NCBI RefSeq assembly: GCF_001005315.1 | Contig: NZ_LBMG01000006.1 | Span: 62,001 to 126,000, forward strand | Source of the DNA: Kordia jejudonensis | Lineage (GTDB): Bacteria; Bacteroidota; Bacteroidia; Flavobacteriales; Flavobacteriaceae | Reading direction: 5' to 3' | Length of the DNA: 64,000 nt | Shown: piece by piece, positions 44,094-53,634 of the stretch | How the letters are laid out: each line of letters begins with the position of its first letter | Numbering within the stretch: the first letter of the stretch is position 1 | Made by a program: the position numbers and the translations under genes | The notes under the pieces: model-generated | What the model saw: the letters and a program-made list of their open reading frames with translations, nothing else | Told to the model about the DNA's origin: nothing | Databases searched by the model: none

Positions 44094-45512
44094 ATGAAGA
44101 AAAGTATATACTTGTTTGTAATACTTGTGGGAATAAGCATGCAGGCACAAGTACAAGAAGAAACGGTTTCTGAATCATCAATGATGAAGGCCAAAGCGAA
44201 AGTAAACGATTCTACTAAAACGACTTCAAAACGTGTCAAAATCGATGGTGTAGCCGCAGTTGTTGGTGATCACATCATTTTAGAATCAGACATTGATAAA
44301 ACATTTTTAGACTTACGTCAACAAGGCGCTTCTATAGAAGGATTGACACGATGCAAACTTCTAGGAAAATTAATGGAAGACAAACTCTATGCTCACCAAG
44401 CTGTACAAGACAGTTTAGTAGTATCTGAAGGAGAAATAAGCGATCGTGTTACACAAACCATTGAATACTTTAGTGAACAAATAGGTGGAATGGACAAATT
44501 GTTAAAATTCTACGCCATGGAAGATGAAGCTTCTTTGCGTCAGCGTTTAACAAAAATTACCAAAACACAGTTTCTAACACAACGTATGCAATCGAAAGTG
44601 GTAAGTGAAGTAGAAATTACGCCAGAAGAAGTTCGTTTGTTTTTTGAAACAATTCCAGAAGATCAACGCCCAAAAATAGGTGTAGAGCTAGAAGTAGCGC
44701 AAATCATCATTGAGCCAAAACCTTCAGAAGAAGCTGTTAAAAAAGTAGTAGACAAACTAAAAGCAATAAAGTCAGAAGTGGAAGCTGGTGCAAGTTTTGG
44801 TACAAAAGCTATTCTGTATTCTAAAGATAGAGCTTCTGGTCGTCAAGGTGGATTTATGTCTATAACGAAAAGAATGCCACTCGCAAAAGAATTCAAAGAC
44901 ATGTCATTTACGTTGCAAGAAGGAGAAGTTTCTGAGCCTTTTGAAACAGACTTTGGATGGCATATTGTACAAATTGATAAAGTTCGTGGACAAGAAAGAG
45001 ATGTGCGTCATATTTTGTTAATTCCTGAAATTACAAATGAAAAACTTGATGAAGCACGTAAAAAAATTGATACATTACGTCAACGTATCTTAGCAGAAGA
45101 ACTTACGTTTGATGAAGCAGCTCGTTCGTTCTCAGATGACAAAGACACACGTAACAATGGCGGGAAACTGATCAATCCTGCAACATTAGGAACACATTTC
45201 GAATTGACCAAAATGGATCCAGAGCAATACTCACAAATAGAGCCATTAAAAGGAGACGAAATTTCTATTCCTTTACTCGATGAAACACGTACAGGTCAAA
45301 AACGATACAAAATTATCAAAGTAACCAACCGTTACAATGAGCATGTTGCAGACTATTCTAAAGATTACATCAAAATCAAAAGCTTAGCACTCAAAAATAA
45401 ACAGTTACAAGAAGTTGAAAAATGGATTACGGAGAAAATCAAAGAAACATATATCAATGTGAACTCTGGTAATCGTGATTGTGAATTTCAAAATAACTGG
45501 TTAAAAAAGTAA
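44094..45512 (+). CDS. surA: SurA-like peptidyl-prolyl isomerase
   Basis: This 472-residue protein has a signal peptide (about 1-19), a SurA N-domain (V-A-A-V-V-G-D-H-I-I-L-E-S-D-I, residues about 45-60) and two parvulin domains (about 195-305 with V-E-L-E-V-A-Q-I-I-I; about 310-410 with D-V-R-H-I-L-L-I-P). The start is the Met of M-K-K-S-I-Y-L-F, one base after the preceding stop; an upstream in-frame Met would hide the signal peptide. It should escort outer-membrane proteins to the BAM complex. Confidence 0.92.
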   Translation: MKKSIYLFVILVGISMQAQVQEETVSESSMMKAKAKVNDSTKTTSKRVKIDGVAAVVGDHIILESDIDKTFLDLRQQGASIEGLTRCKLLGKLMEDKLYAHQAVQDSLVVSEGEISDRVTQTIEYFSEQIGGMDKLLKFYAMEDEASLRQRLTKITKTQFLTQRMQSKVVSEVEITPEEVRLFFETIPEDQRPKIGVELEVAQIIIEPKPSEEAVKKVVDKLKAIKSEVEAGASFGTKAILYSKDRASGRQGGFMSITKRMPLAKEFKDMSFTLQEGEVSEPFETDFGWHIVQIDKVRGQERDVRHILLIPEITNEKLDEARKKIDTLRQRILAEELTFDEAARSFSDDKDTRNNGGKLINPATLGTHFELTKMDPEQYSQIEPLKGDEISIPLLDETRTGQKRYKIIKVTNRYNEHVADYSKDYIKIKSLALKNKQLQEVEKWITEKIKETYINVNSGNRDCEFQNNWLKK

Positions 45513-45518
45513 AAGCCT

Positions 45519-46472
45519 ATGTCAGATGTTGCTGCTATTGAAAACCTTGTAAAAAAACACAAGGATCTCAAGAACGAAATCGCTAAAATTATTGTTGGTC
45601 AAGAACGTGTAGTAGATCAAATATTACTTTCTATATTTTCTGGAGGACACGCGTTATTAATCGGTGTTCCAGGACTAGCAAAAACGTTAATGGTAAACAC
45701 CATTGCAACAACGTTAGGGTTAGATTTTAAACGTATTCAGTTTACACCTGATTTAATGCCAAGTGATATCTTGGGAAGTGAAATCTTAGATGAATCGCGT
45801 AATTTCAAATTCATCAAAGGACCAATTTTTGCAAACATCATTCTAGCAGATGAAATCAACCGTACACCGCCAAAAACGCAAGCCGCTTTACTAGAAGCCA
45901 TGCAAGAACGTGCAGTAACGGTTGCGGGACATCATTACAAATTAGACTTACCATATTTTGTATTAGCAACACAAAACCCAATTGAGCAAGAAGGAACGTA
46001 TCCGTTACCAGAAGCGCAATTAGACCGTTTTATGTTTGCCATTCACTTAACATATCCAACATTTGCAGAAGAAGTTCAGGTGGTAAAAGCAACTACCACA
46101 GACGTAGAAGCTTCTGTAAAAGCACTATTCAATGCGCAAGAAATCATTGCAATTCAAAAACTCATTCGTAAAATTCCTGTTGCAGATAATGTGATAGAAT
46201 ATGCAGTACGTTTGGTTTCCAAAACGCGTCCAAAAGAAGACAGTGCAACCGAATTGGTAAAACAATACGTAGATTGGGGCGCAGGACCAAGAGCATCACA
46301 AAACCTTATCTTAGCGGCAAAAGCACATGCGGCAATCAATGGAAAATTTTCTCCAGACATTGAAGATGTACAAGCTGTTGCTATCGGAATCTTATCGCAC
46401 AGAGTGATCCGAAACTACAAAGCGGAAGCGGAAGGAATTACGATTGAAAAAGTTATCGAAAGCTTGTTTTAA
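45519..46472 (+). CDS. MoxR-family AAA+ ATPase
   Basis: This 317-residue ATPase has Walker A (G-V-P-G-L-A-K-T), Walker B (I-I-L-A-D-E-I-N-R), and Q-N-P-I-E-Q-E-G-T-Y-P sensor motif of the MoxR group. MoxR proteins usually help mature complexes together with a VWA-domain protein; none is in the window downstream. It begins 6 bases after surA and is the last gene of the operon, with a terminator 30 bases later. Confidence 0.92.
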   Translation: MSDVAAIENLVKKHKDLKNEIAKIIVGQERVVDQILLSIFSGGHALLIGVPGLAKTLMVNTIATTLGLDFKRIQFTPDLMPSDILGSEILDESRNFKFIKGPIFANIILADEINRTPPKTQAALLEAMQERAVTVAGHHYKLDLPYFVLATQNPIEQEGTYPLPEAQLDRFMFAIHLTYPTFAEEVQVVKATTTDVEASVKALFNAQEIIAIQKLIRKIPVADNVIEYAVRLVSKTRPKEDSATELVKQYVDWGAGPRASQNLILAAKAHAAINGKFSPDIEDVQAVAIGILSHRVIRNYKAEAEGITIEKVIESLF

Positions 46473-46503
46473 CTCTCTACACCGACTATAAAATTTATAA
46501 AAA

Positions 46504-46531
46504 AGCTGTTTCAATAAAACTTGAGACAGCT
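46504..46531 (+). terminator. Terminator after the MoxR gene
   Basis: AGCTGTTTCAA pairs with TTGAGACAGCT (one G-U) around TAAAAC, followed by a T-run. Confidence 0.75.
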
Positions 46532-46739
46532 TTTTTACATTTTGATCCTTGAAACATCCAAATACAGTTCATTGTAAAAAGTAAGTATTAAATGAAGTCA
46601 GCTATTATTAAATTTTTTTAGCACACTATATGATTAGCTCTCATAATCAAATTCATTTTTTTTGTCTATATTTAATGACAGTCATCTATTTTTCAAGTAA
46701 TTGGAATACTGTAATTGCAAATTTTTAAAAATAATAAGG

Positions 46740-47204
46740 ATGTATAAAAAATCACAAAAAGAACATCGTAATGGAATTACAGCGGTAGCAAATGCTGTTT
46801 CTCAGCATAAAAGCAACTTAAAAAAAGGATTTGAGCTAAAGGATAACAGACCACATGAACAGGTAATTCAAAATATGGCTGCTAATAAAGAAAAAGCTGC
46901 ATCTGAAATCAAAGTAAATAATACTTCAAATGTGATTCAAAAGAAAGGTGTTATTCAACTTGTATGTGGTAAATGCGGTAGTGCTTATCATGGGCAGAAG
47001 CAATGTACTGCATCAGAAGAAGAAGTAAATGCTTATAAGAATCAAAGAATGGCAAAGAACCATAATGGAGGACAAAAAACCCATGGTTCGAGTAGCAGTC
47101 GCCCAAAGAAAAGACAAGACAAATACGACAAGCAACAAAAAAATAGCTATTCCAATAACAGGAATAGAAGAGGTGGCGGTGGTGGAGCAGGAGCTGCTGT
47201 TTAA
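46740..47204 (+). CDS. Small CCHC zinc-knuckle protein with injection-system-cargo-like N-terminus
   Basis: This 154-residue protein starts at the ATG at 46740, 13 codons after a weaker TTG in frame. The N-terminus contains F-E-L-K-D-N-R-P-H-E-Q-V-I-Q-N-M-A-A-N-K, a D-N-R-P...Q pattern seen in proteins carried by extracellular contractile injection systems (eCIS) of Bacteroidota. It is followed by V-I-Q-K-K-G-V-I-Q-L. Cys76, Cys79, His84 and Cys89 form C-x2-C-x4-H-x4-C, the classic zinc knuckle. The C-terminal third is basic and Gly/Asn/Arg-rich, fit to bind nucleic acid. No injection-system genes are in the window, so cargo status is a guess. Unrecognised family. Confidence 0.6.
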   Translation: MYKKSQKEHRNGITAVANAVSQHKSNLKKGFELKDNRPHEQVIQNMAANKEKAASEIKVNNTSNVIQKKGVIQLVCGKCGSAYHGQKQCTASEEEVNAYKNQRMAKNHNGGQKTHGSSSSRPKKRQDKYDKQQKNSYSNNRNRRGGGGGAGAAV

Positions 47205-47239
47205 AAGTTTTTTACATCAAATTATGTCAAAAAATAACG

Positions 47240-47360
47240 AAGTATTTTTCTTTTAAGTAAGCTGTTTCAGATAACAGCTAAAAATACACTTCGTCTAAAA
47301 ATATCAGTATTATCAAAAAATAGCATCTCAAATTATGAAATTCGTAATTGGAGGTGCTAT
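47240..47360 (+). terminator. Two hairpins in the 300-base gap before aconitase
   Basis: AGCTGTT (47260-47266) pairs with AACAGCT (47273-47279), enclosed by GTATTTTT...AAAAATAC. A second hairpin at 47320-47360 pairs 15 of 16 positions, including one G-U, around TGAAATTCG. The second has flanking A and T runs and is a likely terminator of the zinc-knuckle gene. The rest of the 47205-47505 gap holds no gene. Confidence 0.55.
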
Positions 47361-47505
47361 TTGTAGTTTATTTTAAATTTAATGCAATAAAATCATTAAA
47401 TCGGTAAAAATAATTAGCTTAAAATAAAGGTATACTGTTAATTTTTAAAAATGAAGATAATTTCGTAATTTCGCAAGACTTTCAAAACACTAAAAAAACG
47501 AACAT

Positions 47506-49776
47506 ATGGCCTTCGATATTGATATGATAAAAAAGGTTTACGAAACAATAGTGGAACGTGTTGATAAAGCACGTGAAGTTACTGGTAAACCACTCACACT
47601 TTCAGAAAAAATTCTGTATTCACATTTATGGGATGGAACGGCAGAAAAAGCATTCGTTAGAGGAAAAGACTATGTAGATTTTGCTCCAGATCGTATTGCT
47701 TGTCAAGATGCAACTGCACAAATGGCATTACTACAATTTATGCAAGCAGGAAAATCCAAAGTAGCAGTTCCAACAACGGTACACTGTGATCACTTAATCC
47801 AAGCAAAAGTTGGTGCAAGTACTGATTTACAAGCTGCCATGAATAATAGTAGTGAAGTTTTTAATTTCTTAGAGTCAGTATCAAACAAATATGGGATCGG
47901 ATTCTGGAAGCCAGGTGCTGGAATTATTCATCAAGTAGTCTTAGAAAACTATGCTTTTCCTGGTGGAATGATGATTGGAACCGATTCTCACACCGTAAAT
48001 GCTGGTGGATTAGGAATGGTGGCGATTGGAGTTGGTGGAGCTGACGCCGTAGACGTAATGGCTGGAATGCCTTGGGAACTAAAATTCCCGAAACTGATAG
48101 GTGTAAAACTAACAGGAAAAATTTCTGGTTGGGCAGCGCCAAAAGATGTCATCTTAAAAGTAGCTGGAATAGTTTCTGCAAAAGGAGGAACAGGAGCTAT
48201 CGTAGAATATTTTGGACCTGGAGCCGTTTCAATGTCTTGTACAGGAAAAGGAACTATCTGTAACATGGGAGCCGAAATTGGAGCAACAACTTCAACATTC
48301 GGTTACGATGAATCTATGGAACGTTACTTACGCGCTACAGACAGAGCAGATGTTGCTGATGCAGCAAATGAAGTAAAAGATTACTTAACAGGAGATGCAG
48401 AAGTATATGCAAATCCAGAACAATATTTTGATCAAGTTATTGAAATTAACTTATCAGAACTTGGACCGTTGCTAAACGGACCATTTACGCCAGATTTATC
48501 TACAACGGTTGGTACTGAAATGACAGGACGCGCGCAAGAAAATGACTGGCCACTACAAGTAGAATGGGGATTAATTGGTTCATGTACCAACTCATCTTAC
48601 GAAGATTTATCAAGAGCTTCTTCTGTTGCACAACAAGCATTAGACAAAGGAATTAAAATGAAGTCTGAATTAGGAATTAATCCAGGATCAGAACAAGTAC
48701 GCTACACCGCAGAACGTGATGGAATTCTAGACATATTCGAAAAATTAGATGCAAAAATATTTACCAATGCATGCGGACCATGTATCGGACAATGGGCACG
48801 TTACAGTGATCCTAAAAATGCACCAAAAAACAGTATTGTACACTCGTTTAACAGAAACTTTGCAAAACGTGCTGATGGAAACCCAAATACACACGCTTTT
48901 GTTGCTTCTCCAGAAATTACAGCAGCCATTGCGATTTCGGGTCGTTTGGACTTTAATCCGATGACAGATACGTTAATCAACGAAAATGGAGAAGAGGTCA
49001 TGTTAGACGAACCAACAGGATGGGAATTACCACCAAAAGGGTTTGATGTAAAAGATAACGGATATCTAGCACCAGAAGAAGATGGAAGTCATGTTGTGGT
49101 AACTGTAAGCGACGATTCAGAGCGTTTACAATTATTAACACCTTTCACACCATTAGGCGAAAGCATTACAGGCGCAAAACTATTAATAAAAGCTCATGGA
49201 AAATGTACAACAGATCACATTTCTATGGCTGGACCTTGGTTGCGTTTCCGTGGACATTTAGACAACATTGCAAACAATACCTTAATTGGCGCAGTGAATG
49301 CATTTAACATGAAAACGAACTTTGTAAAAAGTCAGTTAAGTGGAGAATACGATGCAGTACCAAAAACACAACGTGCATACAAAGCGGCAGGAATCAAAAC
49401 AATTGTAGTTGGAGATCACAACTACGGAGAAGGTTCATCACGTGAGCATGCAGCAATGCAACCGAGACATTTAGGTGTAGCAGCAGTATTGGTAAAATCG
49501 TTTGCACGTATCCACGAAACAAACTTGAAAAAGCAAGGAATGTTAGGATTAACGTTTGCCAATGAAAGTGATTATGATTTAATTCAAGAAGACGATACAT
49601 TTAACTTCCTAGACTTAAACGAATTTGCTCCAAACAAGCCGTTGACTATTGAAGTTGTACATGCTGATGGAAGTAAAGATACTATTGTAGCAAACCATAC
49701 GTACAATCAAAGTCAAATTGACTGGTATAACGAAGGTTCTGCTTTAAATTTAATTAAAAAGGAAAACAACGCTTAA
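47506..49776 (+). CDS. acn: Aconitate hydratase
   Basis: This 756-residue [4Fe-4S] enzyme isomerises citrate and isocitrate in the TCA cycle. The cluster ligands are Cys360 (I-G-S-C-T-N-S-S), Cys423 and Cys426 (A-C-G-P-C-I-G-Q-W). The length and N-terminus match the mitochondrial-type aconitase common in Bacteroidota. The swivel domain is C-terminal ([10 protein letters not shown]). It is monocistronic and has its own terminator. Confidence 0.96.
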   Translation: MAFDIDMIKKVYETIVERVDKAREVTGKPLTLSEKILYSHLWDGTAEKAFVRGKDYVDFAPDRIACQDATAQMALLQFMQAGKSKVAVPTTVHCDHLIQAKVGASTDLQAAMNNSSEVFNFLESVSNKYGIGFWKPGAGIIHQVVLENYAFPGGMMIGTDSHTVNAGGLGMVAIGVGGADAVDVMAGMPWELKFPKLIGVKLTGKISGWAAPKDVILKVAGIVSAKGGTGAIVEYFGPGAVSMSCTGKGTICNMGAEIGATTSTFGYDESMERYLRATDRADVADAANEVKDYLTGDAEVYANPEQYFDQVIEINLSELGPLLNGPFTPDLSTTVGTEMTGRAQENDWPLQVEWGLIGSCTNSSYEDLSRASSVAQQALDKGIKMKSELGINPGSEQVRYTAERDGILDIFEKLDAKIFTNACGPCIGQWARYSDPKNAPKNSIVHSFNRNFAKRADGNPNTHAFVASPEITAAIAISGRLDFNPMTDTLINENGEEVMLDEPTGWELPPKGFDVKDNGYLAPEEDGSHVVVTVSDDSERLQLLTPFTPLGESITGAKLLIKAHGKCTTDHISMAGPWLRFRGHLDNIANNTLIGAVNAFNMKTNFVKSQLSGEYDAVPKTQRAYKAAGIKTIVVGDHNYGEGSSREHAAMQPRHLGVAAVLVKSFARIHETNLKKQGMLGLTFANESDYDLIQEDDTFNFLDLNEFAPNKPLTIEVVHADGSKDTIVANHTYNQSQIDWYNEGSALNLIKKENNA

Positions 49777-49801
49777 TATTTTAAGTGCGTTTTTATCATA
49801 C

Positions 49802-49835
49802 AAAGCTCTGGACAAAAGTTCGGAGCTTTTTTTTT
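49802..49835 (+). terminator. Aconitase terminator
   Basis: A 12-bp stem (49802-49813 with 49818-49829, two G-U pairs) is followed by Ts to 49835. Confidence 0.75.
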
Positions 49836-50008
49836 GTGATTAAAAGATTGAAGAATGGAAAGATTGAAGAATGAAATCATTCATGTGTGATTTTGAATGA
49901 CAAATAAAAAAATCCAATAACAAACAAATCTACGAACTTGCAGACAAACCCATAAACATTTGGCAATGCCAACATTAATTAGGAAATTTGCAACTTAAAC
50001 TTGAATTC

Positions 50009-51319
50009 TTGAGAGTCACGTTAAAAATTACCCTAGATAATCCTCAAATTGTAAAACAACAACTGTTGTTATGGAGTCAACACTCCCATGAGGTCGTTTG
50101 GCTCGATTCTAACAATTACCAGCAAAAATATAACGAATTTGATGCAATACTTGCCGTAGATGCGTTTACCGTATTGCAAACAGATTATACAAATGCCTTT
50201 CAACAATTAGACGAATACCAACAAACGACGAAGGATTGGATTTTTGGCTATTTGTCCTACGATTTGAAGAACGATGTAGAAAATTTAGTTTCCCAAAATC
50301 ATGACGGTTTGGCGTTTCCTGAACTCTATTTTTTTCAACCTAAAAAACTATTCTTTCTAAAAGGAAATGAATTGGAAGTTCAATATCTGAATATGGTTGA
50401 TGATGAATTAGAAGTAGACATTGAAGAAATTCTTCAGACAGAAATACATACAGAAATATTTGAAAAAGGAGTTTCCAACAAGGAACATCGACCAAAAATA
50501 AAATTGCGGATTCACAAAGATGAATATCATGAAAAAGTAACCAAAGTATTGGCACATATTCATCGTGGCGACATCTATGAAGCGAACTTTTGTCAAGAAT
50601 TCTATGCGGAAAATGCAACGATTGATCCTGTATCGACCTATGCACATCTAAACGCAATTTCAAAACCACCATTTGCAACCTATATGCGTTTGAGTGATAA
50701 ATACATCTTATCGGCTTCGCCAGAACGCTACATCAAGAAAAATGGTACGAAAATCACGTCGCAACCGATCAAAGGAACTGCAAAACGTGTGAGCAATCCT
50801 GTGGAAGATAAAAAGTTGGCAACCGATTTACAAAACGACGAAAAAGAACGTGCTGAAAATGTAATGATTGTAGATTTAGTTCGAAATGACTTAGCAAAAA
50901 CTGCCAAAAAAGGAAGTGTGAAAGTTGAAGAACTATGCAAAATTTACACCTTTGATCAAGTACATCAAATGATTTCTACGGTCACTTCGGAAGTATCAGA
51001 AACGCAAAATCCTGTTGAAATTCTTCGAACAACCTTTCCAATGGGAAGCATGACAGGTGCACCGAAAATTTCAGCCATGCAAATCATAGAAAACTTGGAA
51101 GAAACCAAACGTGGCATCTATTCAGGCGCTATAGGTTACTTTGCACCAAACAACGATTTTGATTTCAATGTGGTCATTCGTTCTATCTTATACAACAGTA
51201 CCAAGCAATATGTTTCCTATTCGGTCGGTGGCGCAATCACAGCAAAGTCCATTCCTGAAAAAGAATACGAAGAATGCTTAATAAAAGCCAAAGCCATGCG
51301 AGAAGCGTTGGAGTTGTAA
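50009..51319 (+). CDS. Anthranilate/4-amino-4-deoxychorismate synthase component I family
   Basis: This protein of about 436 residues has a chorismate-binding domain in its C-terminal two thirds, seen from S-A-S-P-E-R-Y, Q-P-I-K-G-T-A-K-R, E-R-A-E-N-V-M-I-V-D-L-V-R-N-D-L and G-S-M-T-G-A-P-K. It is shorter than TrpE and not linked to trp genes, so para-aminobenzoate synthesis (PabB) for folate is more probable. The start is uncertain: TTG at 50009 gives M-R-V-T, and TTG at 49988 adds seven residues. Confidence 0.87.
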   Translation: MRVTLKITLDNPQIVKQQLLLWSQHSHEVVWLDSNNYQQKYNEFDAILAVDAFTVLQTDYTNAFQQLDEYQQTTKDWIFGYLSYDLKNDVENLVSQNHDGLAFPELYFFQPKKLFFLKGNELEVQYLNMVDDELEVDIEEILQTEIHTEIFEKGVSNKEHRPKIKLRIHKDEYHEKVTKVLAHIHRGDIYEANFCQEFYAENATIDPVSTYAHLNAISKPPFATYMRLSDKYILSASPERYIKKNGTKITSQPIKGTAKRVSNPVEDKKLATDLQNDEKERAENVMIVDLVRNDLAKTAKKGSVKVEELCKIYTFDQVHQMISTVTSEVSETQNPVEILRTTFPMGSMTGAPKISAMQIIENLEETKRGIYSGAIGYFAPNNDFDFNVVIRSILYNSTKQYVSYSVGGAITAKSIPEKEYEECLIKAKAMREALEL

Positions 51320-51326
51320 TCTAACT

Positions 51327-51677
51327 TTATGTTTGAAACAATTTCGGTTTTCTAATATAAGAAGCAAATATTGTAGCCATTACAATAAGCATGGCAACTT
51401 CAAAAGGCTTTCCTATATACATGTGAATCAATACAATAAAAATCATATATAATGACAGCATAGACGTGCCAATCAGTATTGTATTTTTATATAAATATAA
51501 AGCTGTTGCTATCAAAAGATAGATTCCAGTTACAATCATAATTATGTTACTTTCAACAACTTTTCCTGTTTGATTTGGATCTAGTAGTTTATTCAATGCA
51601 TTTGGAATATAAAAAAGTGTAATCATGGTAGACGGTAGCCACGTCAAACTTCTCTTAAGGTATTTCTTTACGCTCAT
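51327..51677 (-). CDS. Four-helix membrane protein, unknown
   Basis: This 116-residue protein has about four hydrophobic segments (about 16-32, 43-62, 67-83, 88-108). No known family is recognised; it loosely resembles DoxX-like small membrane proteins. It is convergent with the pabB-like gene, 7 bases apart. Confidence 0.65.
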   Translation of the reverse strand: MSVKKYLKRSLTWLPSTMITLFYIPNALNKLLDPNQTGKVVESNIIMIVTGIYLLIATALYLYKNTILIGTSMLSLYMIFIVLIHMYIGKPFEVAMLIVMATIFASYIRKPKLFQT

Positions 51678-51791
51678 TGTTTCATCGTTTAAGTTTGACC
51701 AAATCTATTCTTTATTTCGGCAAAACGTAGCTATAAATAAGTATCTGTAGATACCAAAGAAGTAAACGTCGGTTATAAACTATAAAGCGTC

Positions 51792-52448
51792 TTAATCCTC
51801 TTCTTCCATCAATTCAATCTCTTCAGGTTCAGGTGGTGGCGGTGGCATTTCAGAAATAGATATTCGATTGTGTAACCAAATTTTTAAATCTGTTTTTCCT
51901 GAGATATCTTTATAAGCTTTGGTGAGTAGATGTAAGATATTGGGTAATTTTTCGATACCGTTTTCATCGTAAGACACATAAATCAATAACTTTTCAGGAC
52001 TGTCACATAAATGTGGAATCTTTCCATTATTCTCTAAATCTCTACGTAGTACATTCGTTAAACTATCTAAAGGATAAAAATGTTCATCCAATTTATGAAT
52101 CGTATCGTTATGAATTTCAATACTATTTTTTTGTTTGATTAAAATGCACGCATACTTTTTCCAACATGGATTTCGTAAATACACATTTGTGATCTCATTC
52201 TGATGTTTCAATGTTATTTTTGGCAAACTATCATTGCAGGCAATTGCTTCTGTTCGCTCAATTAAAGCCTCAAAGTCTTCAAATTGATCGAGTTGCAATG
52301 TGACACTCAAACTATCATTAAAATCAGGGATCATTCCAAAATTTTGAACAATTGGTTCAGCAGGAACAGTCTCTTTAGTAGTATTTTGACAACTGATAAG
52401 TATCAAAATCATAAAAAAGTATAGAGAAATAGTAAATTGAATTCGCAT
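51792..52448 (-). CDS. Lipoprotein with ExbD-like C-terminal half
   Basis: This 218-residue protein has a lipoprotein signal (L-I-L-I-S-C20). The C-terminal half contains L-L-I-Y-V-S-Y-D-E-N-G-I-E-K-L-P-N-I-L-H, which in rhythm resembles the periplasmic fold of ExbD/TolR (beta strand then amphipathic helix), and ends in a Pro/Glu-rich tail. The similarity is loose and the usual N-terminal membrane helix of ExbD is replaced by a lipid anchor. Four Cys besides the lipid Cys lie in the middle. Function unknown. Confidence 0.65.
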   Translation of the reverse strand: MRIQFTISLYFFMILILISCQNTTKETVPAEPIVQNFGMIPDFNDSLSVTLQLDQFEDFEALIERTEAIACNDSLPKITLKHQNEITNVYLRNPCWKKYACILIKQKNSIEIHNDTIHKLDEHFYPLDSLTNVLRRDLENNGKIPHLCDSPEKLLIYVSYDENGIEKLPNILHLLTKAYKDISGKTDLKIWLHNRISISEMPPPPPEPEEIELMEEED

Positions 52449-52602
52449 AAGTTTAAAATGTATTGCAACAATTTGTACAAATATTATTCCATATTTTGAG
52501 CGTTTACGAATGTAGTAAATACTAATTGATTATGCTTTAATATGCTATTTATTGAAGTAATATTCAAGGTAAATCATAACATTTGGATAATATTTTCAAC
52601 CT

Positions 52603-53196
52603 CTATTTTTTATAAACTTTTTTTAAGTTTTCTCTAACTACAGAAATTAGGTCTATAGATTTGGATAACTCATTATATATTCTCAATCCATCTTCTATTA
52701 ATTTTTCTTTATCTATTGATTGTCCATTTATTAGTTTATCTAATTCAGAAAGAAATAGTTCTTGTTGTGCTTTTTTTGTTTGATGTATTTTATCAATTAT
52801 ATATTCTGCATGTGAAGACATTTCAGCATTTATATATGGAGTAACTTTAGCAAGTCTAGTTGAGAGTTTTTCAAGCTTTTTTTTGAGTTTCGCAACAAGA
52901 GGTTTAGTTTTTACATTATCAATCACATAATTATTTTGACTTATATAATCCATAAGCTTTTTTCGAGTTTTCAGATATTCTCTTAAGTCATTCTGAAAAT
53001 AGCGTAGATTCCTCTCTACATTTTTTGCTTTTTCTTTATCAAAAAAAGACACAATATTATCATTGAGATTATTTATGAAAGAAAAAATTTCTGATGATAA
53101 TGATTTAAATTCATTTATTTCAACATCCTGCGCAGAGATTATACTGCTGTAAAATAAAAGCAAAAACAGACTGATAGTTAATTTAAGTTTAGTCAT
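52603..53196 (-). CDS. Exported helical protein, unknown
   Basis: This 197-residue protein has a signal peptide (about 1-22, ending I-S-A-Q) and is otherwise almost all predicted helix, rich in Lys, Leu and Glu, with coiled-coil-like stretches (about 75-110 and 120-160). I do not recognise the family. The first 8 bases overlap the upstream small gene, so they are co-transcribed. The region is more AT-rich than its neighbours, a possible sign of transfer. Confidence 0.65.
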   Translation of the reverse strand: MTKLKLTISLFLLLFYSSIISAQDVEINEFKSLSSEIFSFINNLNDNIVSFFDKEKAKNVERNLRYFQNDLREYLKTRKKLMDYISQNNYVIDNVKTKPLVAKLKKKLEKLSTRLAKVTPYINAEMSSHAEYIIDKIHQTKKAQQELFLSELDKLINGQSIDKEKLIEDGLRIYNELSKSIDLISVVRENLKKVYKK

Positions 53197-53383
53197 TTTT
53201 TTTAGTTTTTGTTAATAAAAAAAAACCTATAATTAATAAGATTGTTGGTAGAATTAATTCAGAAATATCTAGTTCATTAATATCTCTACCTTGAAGTAAT
53301 TCAATAATAATATCTCTTCTGTAATATATTATAAAACAATTAATGACTAAAATAATTATTCCCGAAAGCCTTTTATATTTCAT
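53189..53383 (-). CDS. Small two-helix membrane protein
   Basis: This 64-residue protein has two hydrophobic segments (about 8-21 and 42-59) and basic termini. It overlaps the exported helical protein by eight bases, so the two form a unit. No family recognised. Its AT-rich sequence matches that partner. Confidence 0.55.
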   Translation of the reverse strand: MKYKRLSGIIILVINCFIIYYRRDIIIELLQGRDINELDISELILPTILLIIGFFLLTKTKKND

Positions 53384-53580
53384 ATGAAATTTCTTTTATT
53401 TTCGAAATAGTATTTCCAACTAACTATTTTTTAATGAAGTTTTTGTTTTAACTCAATAATAAAGCGTAAAGTTTTACTTTACTAAAGTTAAGGGAATCTT
53501 AACTAAAATCAAAATCTTATATTTCATAACACTATAATAACATTTCTAAGCGGTTTTTATTGATAATTCGGCTATTTAAT

Positions 53581-53588
53581 TATCTTTG
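53581..53588 (+). promoter_or_regulatory. Bacteroidota -7 element of tilS
   Basis: TATCTTTG matches TAnnTTTG, with TTG 18 bases upstream (53560-53562), and lies 46 bases before the tilS start. Confidence 0.6.
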
Positions 53589-53634
53589 GCAATACTAAGT
53601 TTCATAAGGCTTGAAGTCTCTTTAACCTATTCGT

